A stretch of DNA of 64,000 nucleotides, taken from Halichondria panicea. Lineage: Eukaryota; Porifera; Demospongiae; Suberitida; Halichondriidae. Positions 1-11,600 of this stretch are shown here, piece by piece. The notes beneath the pieces were generated by a model that saw nothing but the letters and a program-made list of their open reading frames with translations, did not search any database and was not told the origin of the DNA. Made by a program: the position numbers and the translations under genes. The first letter of the stretch is position 1. The number at the start of each line of letters is the position of its first letter. The stretch lies in assembly GCF_963675165.1 (NCBI RefSeq), contig NC_087388.1:6047651-6111650 (forward strand), in the 5' to 3' direction.

Positions 1-2373
1 TCAGCACATTAGTAAGTATATGCGTGCTATTTTAGCCCACTGGTACCACTTTAACCCATGTGTATGTGTGTTACACATGTGCTAATTGACCCAACGTGTG
101 TTATATAAGCACAGTAGTAAACTACATGTGTGCTATTTCAGCACTGGTATTACAGCAATAGAATGTGGTATATTACGGTTTATAATCAAGTGTAGTGATA
201 ATTGTAGTGATATTTGAGCCATTTCTGAGAGTGAGTAGCATCACTAACTTGATTAGTAAATTATTATGGCATGTGAGCACTGATCTAAGTCAACATAAGA
301 AAGTTTGGATCATGTCTAATTATAGATATCTTGCTGACAGGTGGTACAGTCTTTATCCTTCATAAAAGAGCAAGAGAAGACCATTGAGTTCTCATTTATA
401 AAGTATTTTGTTTGTTGGCTGTTTTAAATCTTTTTTTAGCTTTTCTATATAAAGCCCAGTGCAGAAGTTGCTACGCGCATGCGCAGTTTCTAGTTGCTAT
501 AGCTCCTTCGCAGCTGGATTCTAGAACAAAAGCAGAAGAGTCAAAAGCAGTCTAAAGGATACCACCAAGGACCAAGAGTTGTTTAAAAGCTGAAAGAGCT
601 GAAAGAGGATGGTGCCAAGACCAGGGTAGCAAGTGGTGAGTTTCTCCAGACAGTTGTTCTGGCTAGCTGTACACAACAGTACAAAAATAATAATACCTAT
701 ATTTATACTTCGCAGCTGCAGCTTGTAGCCTATACTACTAAGATACTACTAGGAGACTACACTATAGAGTGTCTAAAATAAGGAGGGACCAGGAGTTAGT
801 TAAAAGCTGAAAGAGGATTGTTTCATGACCAGACTCGACTGCATGGAGTAAAGCAAGTGTTTTTCTAGGTGAGTTTCTCCAGGCAGTTGTTCTGGCTATA
901 GCTGTTGACTGAAAATGATAATACCTACCTGTTTGTATTAATGGCAGGCATTGACGGAAAAAGGCTATGGTTATTTGTGGATGACTTTGACGAGCTGTAT
1001 ATATAGTTCCAACCCAGTGGACAGGCTTCAGCACCTTGTTCATGTTCACACCCAACTGTACTTCGGCACTCAACTAGATATGGTAAATCATTCTATTTGT
1101 ACTATAAAATTAGCGACCCATTCCATAGCAGTGCATATATCCATTCCACGTGGCTATAATAAAATTAATTGTACAGCTCCAATGGTAGAACTATAATTAT
1201 ACTTGCCAGTTTTAAAGCATTCCCTTTTGAATACGTTTGCGTAGCTGATTAGTTAGCATGTGTGTGTGAGCGACCATAACCAACCAACAAGCTAAAATGT
1301 ATGCTGCTACTGCTGATACATATTGGGTACAGATATATAATAGATAGATCACAATTAGTCTTGGCTCTATAACAGTAATATTCGAGGCAACCAGGTCACT
1401 GTAGCGTTGTTAGCTCCACCCTATTCTAAGAACTATAAACACTCTTTTAGAATAATTATTCTAACAATTGTATAGCCTCGATTTCATGCCGCGCGTTGTA
1501 ATTCTAACCTAAGCGCCAGAAAATATGTACCGTGTGAGGTGCAAAATTTTGTGTTTTTCGAGGCCAAGTAAAAACTGCACCCACTGGTATTTCATTCTTG
1601 GTAGGTGGTTTCCTGTCATTGAAACATTACAACTGCGAGCATCTATTCTGAAGGCAAATAGCACTCGCGAAATGTTCTCGATATACATGTACGGTACTCG
1701 GTGCTCAAATTGAGCAAAGCAAAAATTGGGACTTGCCCCTTTATTGTAGGTAGTAGGGAGACACTGTGTGTAATTATTATGTGCCTTTTATTTAAACAAA
1801 AGGTGATTGCGTATGTTTTGATAGCCCATAATTATGACATAAACAACAATTGGAGTGGCATGGTCATCACATCAATATACATAATTATGTTGCATGGTCT
1901 TCATTTGTCTCCATTTCGATCCTTTGTAGGCATGGCTCTATCCTGAAATTTCATCACCGAAGACGATTGCCAAGAAGGCCGTACCTGCCTCTGCATGTTG
2001 TAGCTTCTAACACTTTATAACGAAGAAGCAGACAATGGTACTTATAATTTGCTGCAACAATACTCTGTACTCATGCAGGAGGGCATACTTTATGTTCCTG
2101 TACATTTTCAATCACTTTTTCTGCTGTTTCATCGAATGTATATACGTATAATTTAATTGCACCTCCATTTATCTTTTCACAGTCACATGCCAACAACGTC
2201 ACTGTTAATAATTTATTGCATGCTACATACGTGCTGGTTTAACACAAAAATCAATGACACGGGTGCTGTTTTAACATTGATATCAAGTAACACGTGTGTA
2301 TAGTGTGCTATTTTAGGAGACATTCGAACGACACGCTACCACGGGTTAAAATAACACGTTTGTTTTTACAGTG
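1..2373. mobile_element. Partial mobile element truncating the M1 gene
   Basis: The right end, at 2373, lies inside an ankyrin exon: the minus-strand reading follows the family consensus up to the Leu-Ala of the first repeat, then enters unrelated sequence beginning CACTGTAAAAACAAACGTG. Both this end (2230-2373) and the left part of the window (about 25-150) carry several copies of a loose word, GTGCTATTTTAGC, mostly in the same orientation, like the subterminal repeats of a DNA transposon. The left terminus is outside the window or not recognisable. No transposase was seen. The superfamily is not assigned. Confidence 0.5.
445..900 (+). repeat. TATA-like box and duplicated leader-like unit
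   Basis: A TATA-like word (CTATATAAAG, 445-454) is followed by two diverged copies of an approximately 110-bp unit, about 561-666 and 779-897. Each contains an AAAGCTGAAAGAG stretch, then a donor-like GGTGAGTTTCTCCAG and CAGTTGTTCTGGCT. It looks like a promoter with a duplicated non-coding first exon. The following stretch (about 940-1081) begins after a plausible acceptor and briefly reads IDGKRLWLFVDDFDELYI before a stop. No full gene can be built here. Confidence 0.3.
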
Positions 2374-4210
2374 AGGCAAGATGGAGGAGGGTTATTCCAT
2401 CACTGTCCCTGATTGAACTGACATCAACTGTCGGATCAAGCCCTATCAGTAAGGCTAAGGCAGAAGTCGGGTCATCACCATCTTGGCCAAATGATTTTAG
2501 CAGCTTCTTTGTTGAATTACCTTCTGCCTGTAAAGTGTATGCGTTAGAATAGAATACGGATACATTGTTTAGAAGTACAGCTAGCTGCATTAGAGTATAA
2601 AACAAGGTACTTAGCACTTTAGTATACAAGTCTAACGTGAATATAGTTATTACCTTCAATATTACTTTTTGACCAATTTTGACCTCAATGAATCTTTTTT
2701 CTTTCAAATACTGCATATTTTTAGGACTCAAGTGGCAGTAAATATGCTTAAAACATGCTGGAACTCGAAATACCAGCTCTGTACAGCCTTCTTGAACATT
2801 CTTTAAATTTAAAAATTGATGTGGTATTATTTCTTCCCAGCATTTCATAAAAACTAACTTCAAGCGTTGAATTTGATCGTGAGTGATTGTTTTAAAGTCA
2901 ACATCGATCTTACATGTTATCTCCGTTGATTCAATGTGAGACGGTTGAGGGCCAAAGTCATCAACAAATAGAAAACATTGTCGATTAACATATTGCTGAA
3001 ACAAATGCTCGTATCTCAGTAATGCTTGATCATCATCCTTACATGGGAAAAGAAATTCTTCTCTTATTGCGGAAATGAGTGAATAATTGAACCAAGAGCA
3101 GAAATTATTCTGTAAGAAGAAAGACAATTCGCTAAAGCTGGTAATATCATGGAACAGAATTTGTTCAGAAGGTTTATGAAAAATTGGGTTGAAATGCGAT
3201 TCTCGTGGTGTTAAAAGCATCTGGACGAACTGTTTTACTTTAATAACATTATATTTTGCTTCCAGATTCGTAATCGTGTTTTTGAGTAAGCTACAAAACT
3301 TGGTATGAATGTTTTGTCTTTCTTCACGTAGGGCCGCCATGAACATACTATAAGAGATTTCCTTCTTTGACATTCTGTTTTCACTACAAGGAGTATCACG
3401 AGTGCATCTTTTAATTTGAGGTGGCTTGGAGCTTAAACACTTATCTCTGCCAGTGACATGACCCAAGATGGTACACTTTCCACAGTCGCATTGGAAGCTA
3501 AAGAATTTCCAATCTGTATTAAAGTCAGAAGCCGTGGGTGATTCAAATCCAGATGAGCTTACACTGACGGATCTTGGTTGTAACGCTTCACCTGCTTGAC
3601 CTCCGTTATCTGCAATGACGAAGTGATCATTTATTGGCTCACTATACTACAATCATGGTGGTACAAACTATTGCATATACATGTAGTTTCATCAGCCATT
3701 ACAAACCCAAACAGCTGGGGAAGAGTTGTAGCAGGTTTATGTATATTAACACTCATGCATCATAAAAATTGGTCAGTTAACAATATCTTACGGGTATTGG
3801 CTGTATACATAGAGTTGGGTTTTCATAATGCAATCTAGGATTGATACTTACATATACAACCTACCACTCTCTTTGATTTTTGGAGTTTGATCACACTGTT
3901 GATTTTGTCTCTGTATTAGCAGTGCATCATTGAGTTTTTGCACTGCAGTTTTCGTAAAACTACCAGCTCTTTCAAGAGCACTAACGAATGAATGGAAAAT
4001 AAATGGATCGTTTTCTATCTGGAGTTTCACAGATTCCATTATTCGCCGGGCTTTGTCACCATCATCATGAGAGTCATTCCTAAGATAATCTTGATTGGCT
4101 GGTGCTAGAATCTTTAATCGATCGCTGACATCTTTAGGAGACTGCTTAATACAAGTAAGAAGACTGCTGTGACAATCCTTGAATGCTTTGTACTCAGCTG
4201 AGTCAGACAT
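2366..4210 (-). CDS. M1: CARD - conserved domain - ankyrin protein, truncated by a transposon
   Basis: Three exons are seen on the minus strand: 4210-3865 (CARD), 3609-2654 and 2527-2366. The phases match (1, then 0), giving about 485 residues. The CARD (about residues 8-105) has the family pattern YKAFKDCHSSL ... DKARRIMESV ... FHSFVSALE. Exon 2 carries a C-x-C-x2-C motif, then a conserved domain with FNYSLISAIREEF, FLFVDDFG and GCTELVFRVP. Exon 3 begins an ankyrin repeat (SDGITLLHLA) and ends where the element at 2373 starts. The paralogue M2 continues with ankyrin repeats, TM and ectodomain, so this copy has lost its membrane part unless the rest lies to the left of the window. Promoter: a CACCC-type box at 4252-4266. 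Confidence 0.7.
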
Positions 4211-4251
4211 GATGCTTGACAGTTAAAGTGAACAATAAGCTTTTAGTGAAT

Positions 4252-4266
4252 GAGCCCCACCCCCAA
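4252..4266 (-). promoter_or_regulatory. Conserved CACCC/GC-box upstream of the M1 CARD start
   Basis: In gene sense it reads TTGGGGGTGGGGCTC, ending about 42 bp before the ATG at 4210. The same 15-mer, with at most one or two changes, precedes the other type-A CARD genes (7463, 23896, 51718). It resembles a KLF/Sp1-class CACC box; function is inferred only from conservation and position. Confidence 0.5.
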
Positions 4267-4270
4267 TCTT

Positions 4271-4705
4271 ATAGCAGAGCCTGAGGTGGTACTCACTAAT
4301 GGGCAAAATTATTCATGGTTATTTAATTAAGTAACTAAACTGTCGAAACTGTCTCTGCCATGTATGACCATGCAGGTTATTAATTCAGCCAGTATACAGA
4401 GATGTGTGAGTCCCCCTCTGTATACATGTATACACACATTACGTATAACTCTCTGCTAGAAATATACTGTTGGGGTTGTAGGGTACTTGACATTGTCATA
4501 GTTCTTTACATGAGGTGGTCGTGTGAATAATATTTATTGGTGGCTTCCTCTGCGTGTTGTTCTTTCCCAAAAAGAGCTATTCATTACAAAGGATATAAGG
4601 TCACATGTCATTGCAGTCATGAGATTAAGTGTGAGAGCTTATTCACTGCTACACCTGCACTGCACATGCATGTTGCATAAAGGCTCCGTATGAATTCAAT
4701 GTATG
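4271..4705. other. Intergenic block shared with other CARD gene neighbourhoods
   Basis: No gene is seen. Parts (about 4370-4690) match stretches at 12.77-12.85, 40.43-40.52 and 50.76-50.85 kb, for example GTGAGAGCTTATTCACTGC. It is therefore a remnant of the spacer that separates head-to-head CARD genes. Confidence 0.4.
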
Positions 4706-4972
4706 TTTAAACGTGAAAATTAGAAGCAAAAAACAACGAAAGATCGTTTTCTATATCCTTACTCCTTACTTATTGTTTGCTTTTTCGAATGTGCTTACTA
4801 GATCTACTGCATGTACGATGACTATTCACTTGTTGGTATTTACCATTGTGGCACAAATTAAACACTTGATAATTATAATCCATCCACTTTTGATGGTCTT
4901 AAGCACACAGAAACTTAGTCCTAATTCTTCTAATGATTCATTCATAGATGTTGAAATCAAGGGAGTAAATGA
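4706..4972 (+). pseudogene. Relic of a P-type TM-ectodomain exon
   Basis: The reading runs from a basic juxtamembrane stretch (KIRSKKQRKIVF) through a hydrophobic segment to ATTCACTTGTTGGTA and TCATTCATAGATGTTGA. These follow the same order as the P3 exon at 43.5-43.85 kb and the P4 exon at 57.0-57.27 kb. It stops where the next relic begins. Similarity is judged by eye at roughly two bases in three. It is not expected to be functional. Confidence 0.45.
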
Positions 4973-5062
4973 TCACTGACATCTTTAGGAGACTGCTTAA
5001 CAGTAAAAACACTGCTCTGACAATCGTTGAATGCTTTGTACTCCGCTGACTTTATAGACATA
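4973..5062 (-). pseudogene. Relic of the first part of a type-A CARD
   Basis: In minus sense it reads SAEYKAFNDCQSS, then after a small deletion KQSPKDVSDHLLP, the N-terminal CARD pattern of M1 and P4. It is directly abutted by an oppositely oriented ectodomain relic, so an old rearrangement joined two family fragments here. Confidence 0.55.
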
Positions 5063-5149
5063 AATGCTTTACAGCTAATAATATTATTAATCTACGTTTA
5101 ATCTTACGAGATCTAGACTACATGCAGGAAGGAAGTGAATCCACATGTA

Positions 5150-5852
5150 ATTGTATATATGGAATGTTATCAGTGACAATAATACCCACCAGAAAATGCT
5201 ATCCTAAATATGCTGACACTGCAAAAAGGACACTGAATTTACTGAAGTTGCGGAATCAGACCCACAAAAACTTGCCCTCCAGAAAATCATACCCAAAAGT
5301 TAAACAGAGAAAATACACCCATGCACAAGAATCATTACCCTCGAGGAAATCACACACAAAACAGACTCTCCAGAAACAATACCAAAATCATAACCTCCAA
5401 AACGTTACACTACCGCCCCCTAGTTGCAAGCCATGCCCCTTCACAGGAGGAAGGAGTTGTTCTCTGTGCCAGTGTTGGCGCTACCAATCAGATTGTAGAT
5501 TTTGAAACGTCATCGTCCACCTAGTCATATCTTAAAACCACACCCACGCTGATAGCTAAATTCCATGCACAGGTAAAATTCCACTGGGACAACTTTAGAC
5601 CCTTCTTTCCGTAAAGGGGTGTGGCTGGCAAGACTAAGGGGGGTGGTGTGACGTTTGGAGGGTATGATTTTGTGCACAGGTATAGATCTTCTCGAGGGTC
5701 TGTTTTTGGTGTGTGCATGGGTATGATTTTCTAGAGGTACGTTTTTGTGGGGGGGGGTCTAATTCTGTAACTTCAAATTCAGTGGCCTTTTTGCAGTTTG
5801 GGTAGAGTTTTCTGGTGGGTATTATTGTCATTTATAACATTCCATATAATTG
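5150..5852. mobile_element. Foldback element with long imperfect inverted arms
   Basis: The left arm (about 5150-5460) and right arm (about 5590-5852) are imperfect reverse complements. Left TGGAATGTTATCAGTGACA pairs with right TGTCATTTATAACATTCCA, and the AATACCCACCAGAAAA blocks pair further in. Arms contain A/C-rich runs, including a poly-G stretch near 5750. No transposase. It ends about 80 bp before the CARD-only gene at 5930. Confidence 0.6.
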
Positions 5853-5929
5853 AGAGGTGTGTGCTTAGCCTTTGTCATATCTTTGGTTAGAAAGGGAGTG
5901 GTTTCCAGTCTATTATATTTACTGGCATC

Positions 5930-6256
5930 ATGTCTGAGACAGCCGAGTACAGAGCATTCAAGGACTGTCACAACAGCCTTTTTACTTGTGTTAAGCAGTC
6001 TCCCAAAGATGTCAGCGATCATTTACTCCCATTTGAGATCCTAGCACCAAATGATCGAGATTATCTCAAGAATGACACTCATGATGACGGTGACAAAGCA
6101 CGACGAATACTTGATGCTGTGCTGCTCCAGATAGAAAACGATCCACGAGTTTTCCAATCATTCATTAGTGCTCTCAATGCAGCTGGTAATTTTACGAGGG
6201 CTACAGTGCAAAAACTCGACTATGCACTACAGAGACGAAGTCGGTGTGGTGGATAG
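5930..6256 (+). CDS. P0: CARD-only protein
   Basis: A single uninterrupted reading frame of 108 residues that is almost entirely a type-A CARD: YRAFKDCHNSL near residue 7, KQSPKDVSDHL near 23, DKARRILDAV near 52 and FQSFISALNAAG near 70. It ends QRRSRCGG plus stop, whereas paralogues splice on at this point. CARD-only proteins in animals act as decoys or adaptors in death-fold signalling; that role here is inference. The CACCC box of its paralogues is missing, replaced by the foldback element upstream. It could also be a decaying first exon of a longer gene. Confidence 0.6.
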   Translation: MSETAEYRAFKDCHNSLFTCVKQSPKDVSDHLLPFEILAPNDRDYLKNDTHDDGDKARRILDAVLLQIENDPRVFQSFISALNAAGNFTRATVQKLDYALQRRSRCGG

Positions 6257-7462
6257 TGCACAGCCACTTAACTTGTACTTAACTTTGATTGCATGCGTAG
6301 AATAATTATTATTATAGCTGTATTACACTTGTTTAGTGTTAATTGGAGATTATTTGATTGGACCGTAATTATAGAGATTCTATATATGGCCTAAGAGTAA
6401 GTAAACTTTGTGCTTCGTGTACATAATAAAAACAATAATTATACTCATTGTTGTAAAGAGGGCCTGCGAATCTCTGTTCCTATACCAGTGCATGCATTGC
6501 ATGTTCTTTGTGAGTCAGTGTGTGTTTCCCTGTGATCTCTCATTTATATCTATATAATTATTATAATACTTGCTCGTCCTCTAGCTATATAGCTATTCCT
6601 AGACAGGCCATGCTCTGACTCTGATGCTGCGGCAGCATGTGTATAACATACTTTTTTGCATAAGTTATTAACTCACATTGCATGAAAATCGCTATATACA
6701 CATAATTAGCTACATAGAACATTGCTAGTTCTTTTAATTAAGAATTTGATATCAATAATACAACTTAAACTTCTTAGTATACCCCAAAAAGAGCTATTCA
6801 TTACAAGGTCACATGTCATGCGCTGTAATGAGATTGAGTCAGTTGTTTGTGATTGAGTGTGAGAGTATAGTCTCAAGGCCAGACTCCCCCTGGCTACAGC
6901 AATGTACCAGATGCCACACCTGGGATGATTAGAAGACATTCATTAGCTGAACATGCACAAACACAACTCCCCCAGAGGATAATTAGAGACATTCATTAGC
7001 TGAACATGCACAAACACAACTCCCCCAGAGCCACTATAATATTATTCACAGGAAACCAGCTGCTTTTTTAGCAGGGAGTTATACCGTGGCACAGTGTGTG
7101 TACATAGAGGTACTCACATATCTCTGTACTGGCTGAGTTACCTACATGGTCATGCATGGCAGAGACAGATTCGGGATTTCTATTATTCTTTTTCATTCTT
7201 CTCGACCAGTCGAGATTTGCCGACATCTCCTCTGATTTTTACGAGCAGTGAGGTTGAGGGAGTGTGTGGGGGCGGGTAGTGTGTGGGCGTGGAGAGGGTT
7301 ATGATGCAATATACAGTGACCACACAATCCATCGGCTACTTGAGTGGTACAAAAGTCGCTTTGAGATTGGGCCAATGAATGTTAGTACAGGAGGGGTTGT
7401 GTAGGGTATAAGAGATCATGAATAATTTTGCTCCAATAGTCAGGTTATCGTACCACCTCCCA
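6257..7462. other. Intergenic stretch with remnants of the CARD-pair spacer
   Basis: Nothing convincing is coded. From about 6780 to 7400 it resembles the spacers at 12.8-13.6, 23.1-23.8 and 50.7-51.6 kb, including GCCGACATCTCCTCT near 7218 and GGGGGCGGGTAGTGTGTGGG near 7268. A 37-bp stretch (CATTCATTAGCTGAACATG) is tandemly repeated at about 6938-7030. Confidence 0.4.
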
Positions 7463-7477
7463 TTGGGGGTGGGGCTC
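7463..7477 (+). promoter_or_regulatory. Conserved CACCC/GC-box upstream of P1
   Basis: TTGGGGGTGGGGCTC, 47 bp before the ATG at 7525, followed by the conserved leader ending CTGTCAAGCATC that also precedes the other type-A CARD genes. Confidence 0.5.
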
Positions 7478-7524
7478 ATTCACAAAGCTTCATAAAGCTT
7501 ACTGTTTATTTACTGTCAAGCATC

Positions 7525-8625
7525 ATGTCTGACTCAGATGAGTACAAAGCATTCAAGGACTGTCACAGCAACCTTCTTACTTGCATCAAGCAGTCTCCTA
7601 AAGATGTCAGCGATCGTTTATTCCCATTTGGCATCCTAGCATCAAACGATCAAGATTATGTCAAGAATGACACTCATGATGATGGTGACAAAGCACGAAG
7701 AATACTTGATGCTGTGCTGCTCCAGATGGAAAATGATCCACTGGTTTTTCATTCATTCATTCGTTAGTGCTCTTGAAGCCGCTGGTAGTTTTACGAAGGC
7801 TACAGTGAAAAAACTCATTGATGCATTACAGAGACAACATCAGCAGTGCGATCAAACTCCAAAATTCGAAGAGAGTGGTAGGTTGTATAAATATAAAAGC
7901 TTTCAATCCTCAGATTGTATTATGAAACCCAACTCATGGATTACTATGTATACAGCCAATACCCGTAATCATAATATCCGTAAGACAATGTTGCATGACT
8001 GTCTGCAGTTGAGTTATGCTAGCATTATTGATAGGTGTTCATCATACGTAACTGCATGTGGGACTGTCCCACCTATAACTATTGAAGTTAGTGACATAAA
8101 AACCTATTTTTATGATGCCTTTAACTGACTGTAGCTATACTATAGGGACTCGGAATTATGAAAGAATTGAAGCCCATATCTAGAGTCAGCGATATATATG
8201 GAAGCATATCCATCAAATGACTGTTGTATACCTCTAAATCCATACCGTTTCACCTTACAGCTGGTTAAGCAAAAGAAGAAATCAGACTACATGCACTAAT
8301 TGATAGGGAAATTGGACAATGTGACGTGCCACACTTGGCTGGTTTATTTGACGATGTTGAGCTATATCTTGATTGTTGTGGACTGACCCCTGGCGAACAG
8401 ACGACTGTGAATGAAAAAAAACATAGTTCTGGTAATCATGTGGCAATGATCAAGTGCTTGACAATCTGGAGAACAACAAATCCCAAAGCTGCCACATTCC
8501 GAGCACTACTGGACTTTGTAGTGTGCCTTAGGAAAGGCGAAACTGCTCGCCAAATCCGTCAGTATCTGCAGGGGCGGATCCAGGGGTATGGAATAGGGGG
8601 ACCATTCCCCCCTCATTTCTCCTAA
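7525..8625 (+). pseudogene. P1: CARD - Death domain gene, frameshifted and cut by a MITE
   Basis: Exon 1 (7525-7877) encodes a type-A CARD, but a 4-bp ATTC slippage near 7755 shifts the frame, giving FHSFIR-stop instead of FHSFVSAL. Beyond it the pattern resumes (EAAGSFTKATVKKL). Exon 2, from a likely acceptor at 8269/8270 in matching phase 1, reads a Death domain: LFDDVELYLDCCGLTPGEQ, then CLTIWRTTNPKAATFRALLD and RQIRQYL. The last helix runs into the MITE at 8569. The pairing of CARD with Death domain is like an adaptor. A relic of the same Death exon start is seen near 52,420. Coding status is doubtful because of the frameshift. Confidence 0.6.
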
Positions 8626-8708
8626 GAACCTTCATCTATCAGCTACACTAAAAACTTTTTTTATATTTGTGATTTCCCCCCCTACCAAAATTTCTGGATC
8701 TGCCCCTG
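8569..8708. mobile_element. MITE with CAGGGGCGGATCCAG termini
   Basis: The 140-bp element begins CAGGGGCGGATCCAGG and ends TTCTGGATCTGCCCCTG, imperfect inverted termini of about 17 bp, with a pyrimidine-rich middle. It interrupts the Death-domain exon of P1 after RQYL. A clean target duplication is not evident. Confidence 0.7.
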
Positions 8709-9410
8709 GTCTGCGTACACCCTATTGCACTTACCGTACAATATAATAGATACAGTTGTTTGCACTTGTAAAGCGCTTAAGTGTTACACTGCTGCCAACT
8801 CAGATGCTCTCATTAATACTTTTATTCTTCTAGTATAATTATTGTGTTGTTACTGTGTTTTTATAGAGACCATTGTCGAGATTGATTATTTTTGATCTCT
8901 TGATAATAATATCGACACATTGCAAGCAGCACAGTATAGTTTTACAAAGCATCAAAGTCTTATTATAGTGACATTATTTTGTTCATTGCTAAGTGGTATG
9001 AAGTTGGTTTGATTTCTCGGTAATAGATGGGCTGACGGAGGGGAGGTGCTGATGAAGGAGAGATGGTGAAGATTGATGAGATAATCTAGATCTAGAAGTG
9101 TATGGTGTAACAATTTCACCGAGACAATAAAAGAATGTACAAGGTCCTGGTACATTCTATTAAGCTCAGAGTCCCCCCCCCCCCCCCCCTATATAAATAT
9201 AGCTGTTGGGGTTGGAGGTGAGCTGGTGGAAGCCTCCATTGAACGGGAGGGGGGGAGAGTCAAGCTAAGGCAGAGAGATAACACATTCTAATTATGACAA
9301 GTCACTAGTAATTCCCAGGACAATTCCTTGCATATAGAGGTATGCATGGTTGTGCACACACGGAGGCTGTACATTGTGCTCAATAAGGAAAGTAGTACAA
9401 ATATATAGAT
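8709..9410. other. Stretch without recognised gene
   Basis: No supported coding region. Contains a long poly-C run near 9172-9190. Confidence 0.4.
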
Positions 9411-11600
9411 ACTGACCCTATAGTACATAACTATTGTGCTGCACATGCACGTACAAGTGCATATCATTGTTATATGTACCCTGTACTCCCCCTATGCAAT
9501 GAGCCTTCTTCATTCCCAAAAAATGTGACATAATAATTATATATGACGTAGACATAAGACGGCAATCTTCTATTAAATATCCACTATCAGCGAAACCGAT
9601 CAATCCATAATAATCACAAAAGATTGCAGGAGTGTTTACGATATAGAGAAGATTGCCGTCTTATAAATACAACTGACACGAGCATGATTCTCGGTGTTAT
9701 CTTATGATAAGCCATTTTTGTAGTTATGTAAAAGTAATGATCTTTACCAAAAATGGACATTGATGCCTCAATATAATTACCGATTGATGCTAAAATTATT
9801 CAAAAATTATTCTGAGCATAATTTATCATGATCAGGCCCAATGTTGCGCGTAGTGATGTAGCCAAGATGTGAAGACATGTATAGCAACTACCGTATAAGG
9901 TGAAATTTTCGAGGGGCTTAATTTTCGTGGATTTCAGGGGTTAGCAATCCTACACGAAAATTAAGTCCACGAAAATTGTTCTTTAATTAGAATTATCTTC
10001 TATAACGTGCAAAGATTAAAGGCGTGGCTTCCGGTAAGCAGTCATTTCCATGAACATTGTGCAACGAAATGCTTTTAGAGGCCATGATAATGCATTCCAC
10101 GAAATATAAGTGCCTCAAAAACTTCGCGCTATACTGTATATATATAGTTGCTATGCCAATTTTTAAACAAAACAGTTAGTCGGCTATAATTTAATATAAT
10201 TATATATGAAAAGTATGGGCATGTAACACAATATGACATTTCCTTGTATAAATCATTGACTCACATGGCATGAAAATCTCAGTCTAACATATATAATTTT
10301 AATGTATACATAATTATAGTATATACAACAGTATCTTAGCAACTACCATGAAGTTGAATATTGCACACACCAAAGCAAATAAGTTTGGAGTGCTCCGTTT
10401 GCCATTGCTGATACTCACACCCTCAACACTCACACCCTCAACACTAGTACGATTAACAGGAAATACTAGAGCAACAATACACAGTTCATCATTGTCCTCA
10501 GCCATAGTGATACTAGTAGATAGTGAAATGGTACAGCGGTTGATGTTATTGTCATAAAAAATGACGCAGGATTTCTCACTAATCGCATGGATATTATACT
10601 GGTGAGAAATTCCAGAGATGCGTAGATTGATGGTAGTAGGTACAATAGTGGTACAGATCACCAGACCAGCGTATAAATAGGAGTTTTTATCGACCACTAT
10701 TTTTGTAGACAGCTCGTCTCGATTGAAGCAAAAGTCAACGATAAAACCAGTTTGTATACCAGTTTTAAGAAACTCGATATATATTTCCAGGTCATCATAT
10801 ATCACTAGAATAACTGGGCAATCACATGAGCTGGACACAATACCTTGAGATGGGGTAATTGAATATGTTAGACTGGACCCATCCAAATAATAACCTTCGT
10901 CAACGTGTTGTATTGGTCTAGTTACGCTCAGAGAGATCGATTTATCCACAGCAATACGGTCAACATCCAGTTCTTGACAATCTTTGACTGTGAAGACAAT
11001 GAGAGATCCGTGAGAAAACCGGATTTTTTCGAATACAGTGAAAGTTATCGAGTCATATGCATGCTTGATAAACGAGTTAACAAAGATTATATACCCCCCA
11101 GGCAGTTCGTATATGCTGTTTACAGTGATGCTTAGGTTTTTTTCTGATACAGGAAGGACAGTAGTCATGTCTGCTACAGCAATTGCAGGAAACACTAAAG
11201 AATCGTCAGAAACATTAGTTGGCGGAGTTGATGTTGTCCATGGAGATTCAGAAACAGTAGTGTATATGATGGGTGGAGGTGAAGTTGATGTATCAGAATG
11301 AGATAGCTCTAGTGTGAGAACAGGCAGTAAGACTGCTAAGACCACCACTGTTAGTACCACAATGACGACCAATAAGATTATTATCGTCAACAGCCACGAC
11401 CATTTGCAACGCCTTGAATGCTGAAGAAAAAAGTTGAATACATGTATACATTCAAGTTTAGGCTTACCATTGTCACCAGAGACTGATCGCCAGTGCTGGA
11501 TATTTCCCCATGATTGGATGTGTCAGCTTGGCTTGCGTAATCTGCATACATCAGTGCATGTTGTAAATAGAATTGGTCCCTCGGTGCATTAACTTACCTG
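9411..11600. repeat. Duplicated block (copy at 58,041-59,998)
   Basis: The stretch from CTGACCCTATAGTACATA onward, through spacer, MITE remnants and the DD gene A ectodomain and linker exons, matches 58,041-59,998 in the same orientation. The copy here keeps about 250 bp (around 9680-9980) missing from the other. Each copy is followed by an M-type gene, so the duplicated unit was DD gene plus M gene. Confidence 0.7.
9891..10136. mobile_element. MITE, CCGTATA-type
   Basis: Starts CCGTATAAGGTGAAATTTTC and ends with the complementary GCGCTATACTG, flanked by TA. Inside are CACGAAAATT words and TTCCGGTAAGCAGTC. Related copies lie at about 16,449-16,646 and, without its left part, 58,385-58,550. 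Confidence 0.55.

Noticed and set aside
951-1196. LFVDDFDEL-like reading as a NACHT Walker B motif
   Set aside because: No P-loop or other NTPase motif nearby and a stop follows at once; it more likely echoes the FLFVDDFG block of the M genes.
9172-9190. Poly-C run as a regulatory G-quadruplex
   Set aside because: A plain homopolymer without the spaced G-tract pattern; no gene context.
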